A DNA stretch of 64,000 nt from Dendrolimus kikuchii (GCA_019925095.2 CM034412.1:7127501-7191500), one strand, 5' to 3'; numbered from the stretch's first letter, positions 31,855 to 42,339 are shown. A program made the numbers and translations. The notes: generated by a model from the letters alone, not told the origin.

Positions 31855-32072
31855 ACTAGGCGTGTTGCTGGGAAGTTTCTTTCGCCGTTTCTTCTCTCCC
31901 AGCCATAACACGTTGCGAAACGGCAGTAAGATAGCGTAGGCCGCCGCAAACCACCGATCCCGGCCCGCCGGAATCCTTCCCCTCGGGCTTTATATTACCC
32001 GTCGCCCGTTCTCAATTAGTGCTTTGTGTCGCCCTATGGTGGCCACCATTAAATTCATCCCCCAAGTCTTAT

Positions 32073-32504
32073 ACACTGTGTGACTTGCCGTTTTGCGTAA
32101 AGCTTGGCTGTACCAGCGTAGACAACTTTCTTGTAATTGCTTTGCTAAATTCAAACGCTACGGAAGACTACTTTAGATGTAGATATTCCTAACAAAACAT
32201 TCTATTTACATTGTTATAGTAAAGAGTTCGGCTAGAGTATCGGCTGTCTGGATGTTGCAGATGTCCATGGGAGGCGGTAACGACTTACCATTGTATGGAC
32301 TGTCTGTCAGTTTGGTTTCCAGAAAACATAAATAGACTTAAAAATTCCAACTTCTCAGAGTTGCCAGCTTTGGAATACGATCAATATTTAGGTAACATTC
32401 CCAACGGACAACATTTTGAGACCTACATAAGCACTATTTGTATTTGTTTTACGAAATTCTATAAGTTATTTTAATATGTATATTGTATAAAAAATATTAT
32501 GATG
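32073..32504. other. Spacer with a decayed family A scrap
   Basis: 32245-32312 (GTTGCAGATGTCCATGGGAGGCGGTAACGA..GTCTGTCAG) is a diverged piece of family A, plus orientation. Nothing else was recognised. Confidence 0.45.
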
Positions 32505-32625
32505 ATTTAAATAGATAGATAACATTTTATTGCGCACCAAATAAACTGTTACAAAAATGTACGATTACAATATTGTAATCGTAAAAACAATAGGCGGCAG
32601 CAATTTCTTCCAGGCAACCTAACTT
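32505..32625 (-). repeat. LINE-type 3' end (family R)
   Basis: The minus strand reads AGGTTGCCTGGAAGAAATTGC then GCCGCCTATTGT and ends near ATAAAATG. Same family as 6530-6665. Confidence 0.65.
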
Positions 32626-33154
32626 AAAGAATATTTTAAACTAATTTAGCAATTAGATAGGACATAGCTTACATACACATATTTAAACTACTTTATAAAG
32701 TAAATACATTCTTTATAAGATATAATTTATATTTAGATTTAAGTTTTATTTTCATTTTATGAACGCGATGTAAATAATTTTCTCGCAAATATTTTATTAA
32801 TAAAATTAGGCATGTCCCGCCAAATTGCGACTCCTGGCAACACACAGACCACACGTGCACTGAGCACTGCCTACCCACCGCGGATGATAGATGTTCTATT
32901 AACACACTTAGCTTAATCCAAAACACATACATCAATTCAAGAAAGGAAAGTGGGAATGGGTTGGAAAAATCACGTTCCAATTGAATCATAAAAAAGATAT
33001 TTTCTTTAATGAAGTATTTGAATCTGCTTTTATATAGTATACGTTCACATGATTTGTGTTTTTGCCTAGTTGTATAAAATGTATTGAGAAATTGAATTGA
33101 TTTCTTACGTACCGTAAGAGTCAAGAAATTAAGTCACAGTTATATAAGTACTAG
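32626..33154. other. Spacer, nothing recognised
   Basis: The 143-aa minus ORF at 32693-33124 has no recognisable motif and lies in AT-rich DNA; it is not supported as a gene. Confidence 0.4.
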
Positions 33155-33310
33155 CGGGTCCGGCAGCGCCACCTACCGGGTCCAACTGTAGATTTAAACC
33201 ATTCTCGAATCCACTTGAACATGCAAAAAAATTCATCAAAATCGGTCCAACCGTTTAGGAGGAGATCAATGATATACACACAAACATAAGAATTATATCT
33301 ATAAAGATAC
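33155..33310 (+). repeat. Dispersed repeat family C
   Basis: GGCAGCGCCACCTACCGGGTCC and AAAATCGGTCCAACCGTTTAGGAG match 8195-8400. Confidence 0.6.
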
Positions 33311-33599
33311 TCGTATGTAATATGTTATGTACATTGGTGTTTCATTCATTACATTTGAATACATGTAATTGGATATCTATCTCATTTTCTGGAAGATTAT
33401 ATTCATCCTTTGTTATCGAATGTAGATAAATAGGGTAAACCATACTATCATCGGCACCCTGGGGGGAGTGGGGCGGCGGCGCCAACAGCAATATATGTTG
33501 TGTGCCTTATATACCAATTTCTTTACATTTATTTAATTCCCAGTATGGGAGCTGCATACGTCTAGTATTCGCAGTGGACAACGAACTACTGGCTAGTGC

Positions 33600-34423
33600 T
33601 TTTTTTTTATTGGACTTGACTTTATGTTGTCGGTCCGGAGACCTTACAACTTTACCGGGGTCTTTGGGGCCTTCGCGTAGCGAAGGCGCTCGAGCCCGGG
33701 GGGCAACTTGCTCGAGGGAGCTCCCTAAGGAGTTTTACCTCGGCTGGACTGTTGCCATGAGTGGGGAATGAATTTAATGATGCCCACCATAGGGCGACAC
33801 AAAGCACTAATTGAGAACGGGCGACGGGTAATATAAAGCCCGAGGCGAAGGATCACGGCGGGTCGGGATCGGTGGTTCGCGGTGGCCTACGCTATCTTAC
33901 TACCGTTTCGTGGGGGGAGCTATGTCTCCTAGCGTCCCTCGCGGGGACGTGGAGAGATCTTGATTGGCGGCGTCTGAGACGCCGCCGTCTGTGTCTGTCT
34001 GTCGGTGCCTGCCAGCCTACCGTCCTAACCGTGGGCGGACTGATCCGGGCCAGCCGTTTCGTAATAACGTCGACTCTGTCCGTCAGGACGTTACGCGGTC
34101 GTCGCACAAGAGCCTTTCGACGAGGCTTATAATCGGACGCGGACACGACGAGCGGATTTCGATGGTGCGGCGCGAGATCGAAATACTTACGCGAGAGCGA
34201 CGTAATGTAGTTTTTGATGGAGGGAAGCTCCAGATCGCGGTGGAGGTCGACGTTACGCATATAGAGGGGAGCACCGACGGCTCTGCGCATGAATTTATTC
34301 TGCACGATTTGCAGTTTATTTGGCCGAATACCACCCTCGCGTACGTTATGATCGGGCATGTTTTATACAAGTAAGGGCAGGCTTGGCATGGCCGAATACA
34401 AATCACGCTCTATTTCGGACTAA
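33600..34423 (-). mobile_element. 5'-truncated, rearranged Jockey copy with 10-bp TSD
   Basis: On the minus strand it carries the ORF2 C-terminus (ORF 33892-34359) and the full 3' UTR, ending in an A-tail (T-run 33601-33609). It is flanked by TGGCTAGTGC at 33590-33599 and 34424-34433. It closely matches 31279-32060 of the complete LINE, with a ~70-bp deletion near 33905 and a moved 25-bp block near 34345-34400. Its terminal ~160 bp (33601-33762) is missing from the complete copy. The plus-strand ORFs here are shadows. Confidence 0.93.
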
Positions 34424-34433
34424 TGGCTAGTGC

Positions 34434-35798
34434 AACCTGGGAGCGCATATATTAATACTTGTTTTATCTCGTTCGCATATCATCCGTCCCGATCAGATAT
34501 TGTACTAACTGTACGACTTGTTAATATTTGTACTTTAGGTTACCGTTTCCAAAATAAATGAGTTCACTTCAGTTTCACATCAGCATTCGACAGTAAATAG
34601 TACTCTCTGCCATCTGAAGTATCATTTAACCTCTAGCTGTCGCTGCTACACCAGCAACGCGTAGGAGAACAAACATACGTACAATCAGTTGCTTTCATAT
34701 ATATAAATAGTAGGATGAATGACTAGAACTCTCATAACATGGAAAAAATGATAATATAATGAATCTGTTAGTATCTAGTTTATACAATGAATTTGAAAAT
34801 AATAAATATCAGGCGAGCAACACTAGCAGATTTTGAAAATGCAAACGTCTAACATTTTATCTACTGTATAGGCCGCGCGCAGGTTTGCCGATGACTACTT
34901 ACTATTATTTTATAGTATATATAGTATAATAAATTTATTGCAACAACTATTTATGTAACCTTTTTTGTCAACCCTACTGACCATCGACGCGTGACATCAT
35001 GAGGCTATCGGCAAACTTTCTAAGCACGGTTAGTATGTTTTTTTTTTTTTTTTCTCTCTCTCCAAGCTATCAAGGTTGCTCGGGTTTTTCATGCGGTTAG
35101 TATGTTATAGTATCACGGCAAAAATTACTGAACCAATTTAAATAAATCTCGACACAGAGTTAACTAACACGCCGTGTTAAAGCTTAGGATACCTATTATA
35201 CTGATAAATGTCGTCGTTACCATGAGATAGACAGATTATAACAGATATAGCCAAAAAAGGCCATCTGTTCTTGGTGCCGCCGATGCAATACATTAGCAAA
35301 CACGTCGTCATGATAACACTAAGTCTACTAGCACTACTGATATTGTTATAAAAAATACCAGCGGTACAATTTTATTGCATGATAATCGACATATTCATTT
35401 AACACAGCCAATTACATACGCACAATATCTTAACTAATATTATTAATGCGAATGTGGGTTTGTGATGTATTCACGGCTTAACTGAGAACAGATCATCATG
35501 AAATTTTGCATACACGTTGTCAGGTGTATAGAAAAGGACGTAGGGTACCTTTTATCCAGAATAAAGTACTGTTCCTAAAGGACAGACAGGCATATACAGG
35601 AGGGCCGGGTGGGCCGTGTCCACCCCAGCGTGGTTGATAGCAATCCTCAGGATGTTGGGTTAGCGATTCGAAATTCTAGGCTGGAGACTTAAGAAACTTC
35701 ACACAAATCATTGAAATCAAATAATTATCTACAGCTGAGAAATCTATATACATACTTAGTTTTTATTACATACTATTGCATAGTACATTCCGTTTATT
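34434..35798. other. Spacer with small repeat scraps
   Basis: A T(20)/CT-rich tract lies at about 35040-35060. 35445-35570 contains the CATCATGAAATTTTGCATACACG..AGAAAAGGACGTAGGGTACC repeat, which is also at 43440-43600. 35270-35325 shares a GCAATACATTAGCAAACACGTCG motif with 42818 and 47965. No gene was recognised. Confidence 0.45.
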
Positions 35799-35803
35799 GT
35801 TAT

Positions 35804-36087
35804 TGATCTGGCCGATTGCCAGATTTCAAGGGTGCAAGGGTAAGAGGGAATGGAGATAAATGGACTCACCCGTAATAATATGAGCTGAGTAACCGGAGCG
35901 TCTGCGATACAGGAGCAGCAGTGCGTGTTCTCTTGTTATATATCTCCCGCTTCACAACTAGATTCACTTGCCACTTATCACCAAGCTCTTGGAACCCGAT
36001 TAGTATTGCAATTGGGTGGATATCTCAAATGCGCGCGCGATGCGTGAATGTCTTTACGACGGGTCGATTCAGACTGATCGTTGAGAC
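35804..36087 (-). repeat. 3' LTR of the BEL/Pao element, missing its first 63 bp
   Basis: Identical to 42368-42651. It is joined directly to pol coding sequence at 36087/36088, with no polypurine tract between them. The outer end TGATCTGG (complement ...CCAGATCA) is intact and next to the duplication. Confidence 0.93.
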
Positions 36088-39000
36088 TGTTGTCGTCGGG
36101 GGGAAGACGAGCAATCTTTGTGACTGGTCTCGTTAAGCTGCCATCCTTGGTGCTGAGTTCTACGACTCGGACGACGTCATCCTTTCCGGGCAGAATCTTC
36201 TTTATTCTTCCCATCTTCCACTGGAGTCTGGGAAGATTATCCTCCTTTATGAGTACCAGCTCACCAATCTTGGGTCGACTGGTTTCCGTAGTCCATTTAG
36301 ATCGGGATTGGAGAGTGTGCAGGTAGGATTTCGACCACAAGGTCCAAAATCGCTGAGCCAACGCTTGCACTAAGCGAAAACGTCGTAGGGTTGATGGAGG
36401 AGAGGATTCATGGGAATGTTCGGGTAATGCGGTAAGTGGGCGACCTATAAGGAAATGACCAGCGGTTAGGACTTCGAAGTCTGTAGGGTCTGAAGACAGA
36501 GGGCAGAGTGGTCGAGAGTTGAGAACGGCCTCAATACGGGCTAAGAGTGTAGAAAATTCTTCAAAGGTCAGATGCTGCTCACCTAATACGCGATAGAGTA
36601 ATTGCTTAGTAGATTTCACGGCTGCCTCGTGCAGACCGCCAAAAGAAGGAGCTGAGGGCGGATTGAGCAACCATGTGATCTGCTGTGTGGCTAGCTTGTG
36701 CGTAATTCTATCATCATTGGCCTTTAAGAAGTTTTGTACTTCTATGAGCTGATTTCTTGCGCCGACATAGTTTGTACCGCAATCAGAGCGAATTAGGGTA
36801 GGGATTCCGCGCCGACTAACGAACCTTTGCAGTGCCGCAAAAAAGGCGTCCGTAGAAAGTTCCGAGACAGCCTCTAAGTGCACTGCCTTGGTGGCGAGAC
36901 AAACGAAAACACAAAAGTAGCCTTTGAGAAGTTTGGCATTGCGTAGAGTACTTGATTTAATTAGGAATGGTCCGGCAAAATCCGTGGACACTTGACTAAA
37001 CACCGGTTGTGGGCTGACTCGATCAGCCGGTAGGTCGGCCATAAAAGGGGGATTCGGCTGAGCTCGATGCCTAAAACAGCGTACACATTTAAAGACACGG
37101 TGACGAATGACTCGCCTTCCAGATAAAATCCAGTATTGTTGACGGAGTAGTGCGTGTAGTGTATCTGCGCCCGGGTGGCAGTGTATAGTGTGGAAATGAT
37201 CTATAATTAGGTCCACAAGGGGGCTTGAACTGGGTAAGATGAGGGGATGTTGTGTGTCATATCTAAGGGCTGAGTTGGACAAGCGCCCTCCTACTCTAAG
37301 AAGACCATCCTTGAGAAAGGGCGAGAGGCGTTGTATTCGCACTGTACATAATTTGTTAGTTTGCAGTCGGTGGATGTCTTCAGCGAACATATTTTGTTGG
37401 ACTGAGCGTACCCAGTGTAAGAGCGCTTTCTTACGTTCGTCTACGGTAATGGGACCAACGATGCGAGAGTGAGAAGATACCAAGCAATTGTGTGCAAAAC
37501 GTTTAATACATGCGGTTACGCCTACAAGTGTGTCTAAGGAGCTGAATCTCGTGAGTAAATCCGTGTCTAGATCAGGAACCGCGATGTGAGCTACCATTTT
37601 TCTTGGTTTTAGACCAGGCAGTACGTGATGACCCAAAGCAGGGGGCATCGTGGGCCAGGTATCAGGTGGGGCCTTGAGCCAAGTAGGCGACCACCATAGG
37701 TCATAGGCTAAGAGTTCCTGTGCTGATATTCCCCTGCTAGCACAGTCGGCAGGGTTAAGAGCTGAGGGTACATGTCTCCAAGTAGGGTTACATGGATTGG
37801 CTGCAATGGCAGAGACTCGATTGGCCTCAAAGACCTGTAGGGATTGAGAAGGAGTTTTAAGCCAGGCGAGTACGATAGTACTGTCTGACCAACAAAAGTG
37901 TTGCTGAATGGTAATGTGGGCAGAAAGTTGAACAGAGACGCGAGAAATGAGCAGCGAAGTGAGGTGTGCAGCTGAAAGTTCCAGCTTTGGTATAGTCTGT
38001 CGGGTTTTAATGGGGGCTACCTTGGATTTAGAAACAAGTAGTCTGACGTGTACCTGACCCGTGATATTCGTTTCATGAAGATAGACTGCGGCTGCATATC
38101 CGGATTCGGATGCATCGGCAAAACCGTGTAGGGTGTAGGTGGAATCTTTGCTGGTGCAAATTGTTCTGGGGAGTCGAAGAGCAGAGAGTAGAGGTAAGTC
38201 TTCAAAAATGTGCTGAAATTGAAATGTGACATCATTGGGAGCCGATTCATCCCAGTCTAACTTTAGAGTCCATAGGTGCTGAATGAGCAGTTTTGCGCGG
38301 AAAATAACTGGGCTGATCCATCCACTAGGATCGTATAAACGAGCGATGGTACTGAGTATTGACCTTTTGGTAAATTTTTCCAGTGTAGGTACCGAAATGT
38401 GATATGTAAATTCGTCCGTTTGTGGTATCCATTGCATACCAAGTACCTTGATTGCATTGGAGTCGGGTACAACATCAAAATCCTTGGGTATGTCACATTG
38501 ATCATCCGGGAAGCGTTCTAAAAGCTGACGAGAGTTTGAGGTCCACTTTCGCAAATGAAATCCCCCTAGGGCTAGTAACTCAATGAGTTCAGTCTGCAGA
38601 GCTATTGCCTTGTCAACTGAATCATGCCCAGTCAGAATGTCATCCACGAATATGGAGTGCGTAAGAACCTGTGCAGCCTGGGGAAAACGGTGACCTTCAT
38701 CAGTGACCAGCTGTATAATAGATCGATTGGCGAGGAAGGGGCTGGGTCGTAGGCCATACGTGACAGTGGACAGGGCGTAAGTGAGCAGAGGTTGATCTGG
38801 AGAAGAGCGCCATAGAATGAGTTGGAACCGTCTGTGGTCTGGGTGAACTAGTATATTTCTAAACATCATCTGGATGTCTGTACTAAAGACCACTTTGTGA
38901 GTACGAAAATTTAGAATGATGTCAGTAATATCACGTTGGAGCGGTGGGCCAGTGTGCAGACAGTCATTAAGACTGACACCATTAGAGCTCTTACAGCTGC

Positions 39001-40210
39001 CATCAAAAACCGTGCGAAGTTTTTCAGAGTTGGCTTTGAAGATGCCATGATGCGGGACGTAAAAATGGTCTTTTCCTTTGAATGTGCTGGGGTGACAAAG
39101 AGCCATGTGGCCCATGTCAATGTATTCCTTCATGAAGTCGATATATTTTGAGCGGAGGGTAGGATCTCTTTGGAGTTTGCGCTCCAAATTAAGGAATCGT
39201 CGTAGTGCAATAGCGTGGGTTGCACCGAGCTTAGGTGCCTTTGTAAGAAAGGGAAGGGATACTATGTATCGCCCTGTGGGATCACGTGTGGTGGTAGAAC
39301 GAAAGTTCTCCTCACACTCGTCAGAGGTTGAGTTGTCCTTTGATTGCACTTCTTCGACTTCCCAGAATCTCTCCAGAGCGGAGTGTATTTCTTTATTTGA
39401 GTGTTGGGGTTGTAAACAGTCAATATTTACTAGTGCTGAATTAACTTGAGGCTCAGGCTTTGTGTAGTTTGGATTGATAGGACCTAAAAGAGCGAAATTG
39501 AAGATCGTGCCGAAGGCTATTGGCCTGCCGGGGCCCAAAAAAATTTTGTTACCATCCAAAATTTGGCCCAAGACATCAGAACCTAAAATCAAGTCAATAG
39601 CGGCTGGAAAACGATAAGACGAGTCTGCTAGGGGAAGCTGTGTCGAGTCGAGGAGTGGAACAACGTCAGGTAACATTGTTAATGGTAAAAGACCTGTCAA
39701 ATCTGGTAGAATGTATGCCTTTGCGCTAATTACTGGGACTTCGGTGTGAATAGGGCGGAATGTGATGGTAGTTGAAGAACTAGAGTTTTGAGTCTGCTGA
39801 TTACCGACTCCTGTAATTTTTAGTTCTGTGTGCTCGACAGGCAAACGTAATTTTTGTGTCATAGTTTTAGTTAACAAGGTTAGCATGGAACCGCTGTCTA
39901 ATAATGCTCTTGCCTTATGAAATTCTCCAGCGTTGTCTGCTAGTTCTAGGGACACAGTGGGTAATAAAACTGGTGGATCGTGTACTGTAATGTGCTGAGT
40001 ATGTGCTGAAATATGACTGTCATTTTGGTTAGCTTTATCAGAGGAAGTAACAGGGCTGCCGGGCAAGTGATTATTATGATAAACTTTATTATCATAGTGC
40101 TGAGTATGAAACTGGGATTTATTTTGTTTACGTGATGTAGTGGATGGTGTATATTGTAGCGATGGTATGGGTGGGTGTAGTGTAGTATTGTGTAAGTGAG
40201 TAGCAGGTAG
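35978..40210 (-). CDS. pol: BEL/Pao Pol (protease, RT, RNase H, integrase)
   Basis: It is open from the codon after the gag UGA; a conventional ATG start is not evident and the residue numbers here count from 40066. Domains in order: aspartic protease with LLDSGS (D57); RT with VFDGSCKSSNG, STDIQMMFRNI, and FVDD at ~470; RNase H starting HGFADASESGYAAAVYLHE; integrase with an H..H/CVRC zinc site, catalytic STDFAGP, IRSDCGTNY and GGLHEAAVKSTK; then a DUF5641-type end (LVLIKEDNLPRLQWKMGRI). Residues up to ~1326 are pol. The last ~36 come from the truncated LTR and are not part of the family protein. All catalytic motifs are present. Confidence 0.93.
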   Translation of the reverse strand, partial: LPATHLHNTTLHPPIPSLQYTPSTTSRKQNKSQFHTQHYDNKVYHNNHLPGSPVTSSDKANQNDSHISAHTQHITVHDPPVLLPTVSLELADNAGEFHKARALLDSGSMLTLLTKTMTQKLRLPVEHTELKITGVGNQQTQNSSSSTTITFRPIHTEVPVISAKAYILPDLTGLLPLTMLPDVVPLLDSTQLPLADSSYRFPAAIDLILGSDVLGQILDGNKIFLGPGRPIAFGTIFNFALLGPINPNYTKPEPQVNSALVNIDCLQPQHSNKEIHSALERFWEVEEVQSKDNSTSDECEENFRSTTTRDPTGRYIVSLPFLTKAPKLGATHAIALRRFLNLERKLQRDPTLRSKYIDFMKEYIDMGHMALCHPSTFKGKDHFYVPHHGIFKANSEKLRTVFDGSCKSSNGVSLNDCLHTGPPLQRDITDIILNFRTHKVVFSTDIQMMFRNILVHPDHRRFQLILWRSSPDQPLLTYALSTVTYGLRPSPFLANRSIIQLVTDEGHRFPQAAQVLTHSIFVDDILTGHDSVDKAIALQTELIELLALGGFHLRKWTSNSRQLLERFPDDQCDIPKDFDVVPDSNAIKVLGMQWIPQTDEFTYHISVPTLEKFTKRSILSTIARLYDPSGWISPVIFRAKLLIQHLWTLKLDWDESAPNDVTFQFQHIFEDLPLLSALRLPRTICTSKDSTYTLHGFADASESGYAAAVYLHETNITGQVHVRLLVSKSKVAPIKTRQTIPKLELSAAHLTSLLISRVSVQLSAHITIQQHFCWSDSTIVLAWLKTPSQSLQVFEANRVSAIAANPCNPTWRHVPSALNPADCASRGISAQELLAYDLWWSPTWLKAPPDTWPTMPPALGHHVLPGLKPRKMVAHIAVPDLDTDLLTRFSSLDTLVGVTACIKRFAHNCLVSSHSRIVGPITVDERKKALLHWVRSVQQNMFAEDIHRLQTNKLCTVRIQRLSPFLKDGLLRVGGRLSNSALRYDTQHPLILPSSSPLVDLIIDHFHTIHCHPGADTLHALLRQQYWILSGRRVIRHRVFKCVRCFRHRAQPNPPFMADLPADRVSPQPVFSQVSTDFAGPFLIKSSTLRNAKLLKGYFCVFVCLATKAVHLEAVSELSTDAFFAALQRFVSRRGIPTLIRSDCGTNYVGARNQLIEVQNFLKANDDRITHKLATQQITWLLNPPSAPSFGGLHEAAVKSTKQLLYRVLGEQHLTFEEFSTLLARIEAVLNSRPLCPLSSDPTDFEVLTAGHFLIGRPLTALPEHSHESSPPSTLRRFRLVQALAQRFWTLWSKSYLHTLQSRSKWTTETSRPKIGELVLIKEDNLPRLQWKMGRIKKILPGKDDVVRVVELSTKDGSLTRPVTKIARLPPDDNSLNDQSESTRRKDIHASRAHLRYPPNCNTNRVPRAW

Positions 40211-40216
40211 TCATTG
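40205..40216 (-). promoter_or_regulatory. In-frame UGA-CUA gag-pol junction, candidate readthrough site
   Basis: On the minus strand the codons are CAA TGA CTA CCT. No other stop separates gag from pol in this frame, from 41695 to 35978. UGA followed by CUA is a recognised leaky-stop context. The arrangement suggests that some ribosomes read through to make Gag-Pol. It may instead be a point mutation of a formerly continuous frame. Confidence 0.6.
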
Positions 40217-41695
40217 TTGTGAATTAATAGGTGAATTACGACGAGAAGAGTTTCTTGATTCCGTGGTTGGGCGGGTGTGTTCTTGTCCTCTTAGTTGTGG
40301 GGGCAAGAGGTGAGAATTGTCATATGTGGGTGATTCAAAGCCACTGCGATGTAAGGTGGTATGGTGTTTCTCGCTATCACATTCTCTACACCGTCCTGTG
40401 GATCTGCACTCGTCAGAGTAATGGGGTCCTAGACACTTACGGCACCGTTCATGAGCTTGGATAAAATCCCAGCGCCCTTGCGTAGGCTGTCTTAGGTATT
40501 CACCGCAGTTCAGCAACCTGTGTCCTCTAACGTGACACCAAGGGCAGTAATAATTATTGGTCGGTGCTGGTGGGTGGGCGGAATCTTGTGCTATGGGCTC
40601 GAAATATTGTGTAGACTGTGGGTATCCTTGAGCGTACTGTACAGGGTACGCTTGACTTTGTAGAGGATATGCAGGGCGCGTTAAAGGTGGGCGGACGGAA
40701 GTAGTGGGCTGAAAACGAACGTGCCGAATTTCTGGTCTGGGTGCAGAAGCGCGTGGTTGGTACCGTGCTGAGGGAGAAGCACGTTCAGTTTGTCTGTATG
40801 TCGGGCTGAGGGGAGGGGGGGGTGGGTTATATGTCTCAGTTTCTGTGCAACGTGCATGGTCTTCTAAGAATGTGATTACATCCTTTAAGGTGGGCAGAGT
40901 GTCTGAAGACCCATGCGTTCGTTCAAATAATGTGCGAAGCTCGCCCTTTAACTTCCGCACTACTATTGACACTAGGACGTAGTCTGAGTCATGTAGTGGT
41001 AAGTTTAGGTTTTTAAGCGCCGATTGGGTTGAAATAAGAGGGGCTAAAAATAACTGTCTGATTTGTGAGCGGGTGGTGATGTGGGGTAACTCTAGTATCA
41101 TATCTATAAACCTATCAATGAGAACTCGGCGATTTTCGTAGCGATTGGCAAGTGTTGTCATCGCTACATCGTAGTTCTCATCGGTAACCTTGAGGTGTGA
41201 TACCATACTGAGAGCTTCTCCGGAGAGGCAAGAAAATAAATAGTGTAATTTAACTGCACCTGACAAATTACCGGCAGTGTCCGTAAGGCTTTTGAAAATA
41301 GTTATGAAAGATGGCCAATCCTCAAGCTTGGAAGAAAATTTGGGTAGATCTATTTTGGGCAGAACAGTAGACGTGGAGAATGTGGGCGAGCTTGGTTTGA
41401 TGCTTGAGCTGATGGTGATGTTTGCCACCAAAATTTTTTCATATGCTTCTATAGCCGAGGTGTAGTAGTCAAAGTACCATTTTTCCACTTTGTCGTCAAG
41501 GTCTTTAGAGTCCAAGATCTCATAATATACTGTATCCAACTTGCCCTTTATATCGTCCAATTTTGTAAAGCGCCCTATGAAATCGTTTACACTATACTTT
41601 TTGTCTCCTTTTAATATAAGGTTAGCTATCTCTAATAGGAAAGTTATGTACTTATGGGTTTGCATAAAGATGGCAGATTGCGATTTGGTAGGCAT
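40211..41695 (-). CDS. gag: BEL/Pao Gag
   Basis: 494 residues from a true ATG. The central region (LPKIDLPKFSSKLEDWPSF through LFSCLSGEALSMV and YENRRVLIDRFID) is the DUF1759-type Gag core. Low-complexity Pro/Arg text follows, then zinc-binding boxes near the C-terminus: CPWCHVRGHRLLNC, CRKCLGPHYSDEC and a related CRECDSEKHH segment. Gag builds the particle and binds element RNA. It ends at a UGA (40213-40211), after which the same frame stays open into pol. A homopolymer A/T tract (41730-41780) lies in the leader. Confidence 0.93.
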   Translation of the reverse strand: MPTKSQSAIFMQTHKYITFLLEIANLILKGDKKYSVNDFIGRFTKLDDIKGKLDTVYYEILDSKDLDDKVEKWYFDYYTSAIEAYEKILVANITISSSIKPSSPTFSTSTVLPKIDLPKFSSKLEDWPSFITIFKSLTDTAGNLSGAVKLHYLFSCLSGEALSMVSHLKVTDENYDVAMTTLANRYENRRVLIDRFIDMILELPHITTRSQIRQLFLAPLISTQSALKNLNLPLHDSDYVLVSIVVRKLKGELRTLFERTHGSSDTLPTLKDVITFLEDHARCTETETYNPPPPPLSPTYRQTERASPSARYQPRASAPRPEIRHVRFQPTTSVRPPLTRPAYPLQSQAYPVQYAQGYPQSTQYFEPIAQDSAHPPAPTNNYYCPWCHVRGHRLLNCGEYLRQPTQGRWDFIQAHERCRKCLGPHYSDECRSTGRCRECDSEKHHTTLHRSGFESPTYDNSHLLPPQLRGQEHTRPTTESRNSSRRNSPINSQQ

Positions 41696-41735
41696 GACGA
41701 TGAGAAGTGCACAATAAGAAAAGGAAAAGCAAACG

Positions 41736-41772
<37 letters not shown>

Positions 41773-42321
41773 TTTTTTTTACTAATGCTAATAAAGAACA
41801 CGCAAGAAAGCAGCCAGAGAAACGTAAGAAATACGAAATAAATAAAAATGATTAGGAAAAAAAAATATATATCAAACTGTCGTGTGCGCTGAGTCTTAAT
41901 AAACACGAAGCTATATATAAGCTATAAAAGTTGCACGGCAAGCTAACCACACCGAGTGAAACGAATATAATATTCAATATTATTATATCGATCCGATATC
42001 ACGTTTAGTGCAAGTATTCGAGAATAGGTGTGCTGAATAAAGTACAGAATACGTACTCGAGGTTATATTAACCTACCTACGTACCAAAAAATAGTTATCG
42101 TGTAGCAATTTGCGTAATTATCTGAGGAATGTGGAATGGGTATTCAAATATATAAGGGCAGAAGTAATATGTTTATAAGAAAACAAAAAAGAAAAAACAA
42201 GGGCAGAAAACGGGTAAATGGGCAGATTGATAATGATTGTTTATTTAACTTTTTAGGTATGTGAAAATTTACAATTTGGTTTGAATTAACCATAAAATGG
42301 CAAAATACGGTTGTTGCAGAC

Positions 42322-42339
42322 TGTATAAATAGGTCGCCA
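42322..42339 (-). other. Possible primer-binding site
   Basis: On the minus strand TGGCGACC begins at 42339, 28 nt inside the LTR edge. TGG plus this start resembles the tRNA-complementary sites of BEL elements. The distance is longer than usual and pairing beyond eight bases was not verified, so this is tentative. Confidence 0.3.

Larger units (their letters stand above)
26735..32065 (+). mobile_element. Full-length, apparently intact Jockey-type LINE
   Basis: It is a GC-rich element with a ~340-bp 5' region, two complete ORFs and a short 3' region. The 5' region holds a 15-bp direct repeat (AGAGTAAGTTTGAAG at 26747 and 26796). GTCTTAT occurs at 26728-26734 and 32066-32072 and may be a 7-bp target duplication; if so, the ends are as given here. 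It ends without a poly-A tail and lacks about 160 bp of 3' UTR that the related copy at 33600 has. Both ORFs are uninterrupted, which suggests recent insertion. Confidence 0.85.

Noticed and set aside
32693..33124. 143-aa minus ORF
   Set aside because: AT-rich, no motif, no relation to neighbouring elements.
36088..36130. Polypurine tract before the 3' LTR
   Set aside because: The minus strand here is pol coding sequence (pyrimidine-rich CTTCCCCCCG), so the tract appears to be deleted.
35921..36136. 71-aa ORF repeated at 42485
   Set aside because: It is the reverse reading of the LTR present twice, not a gene.
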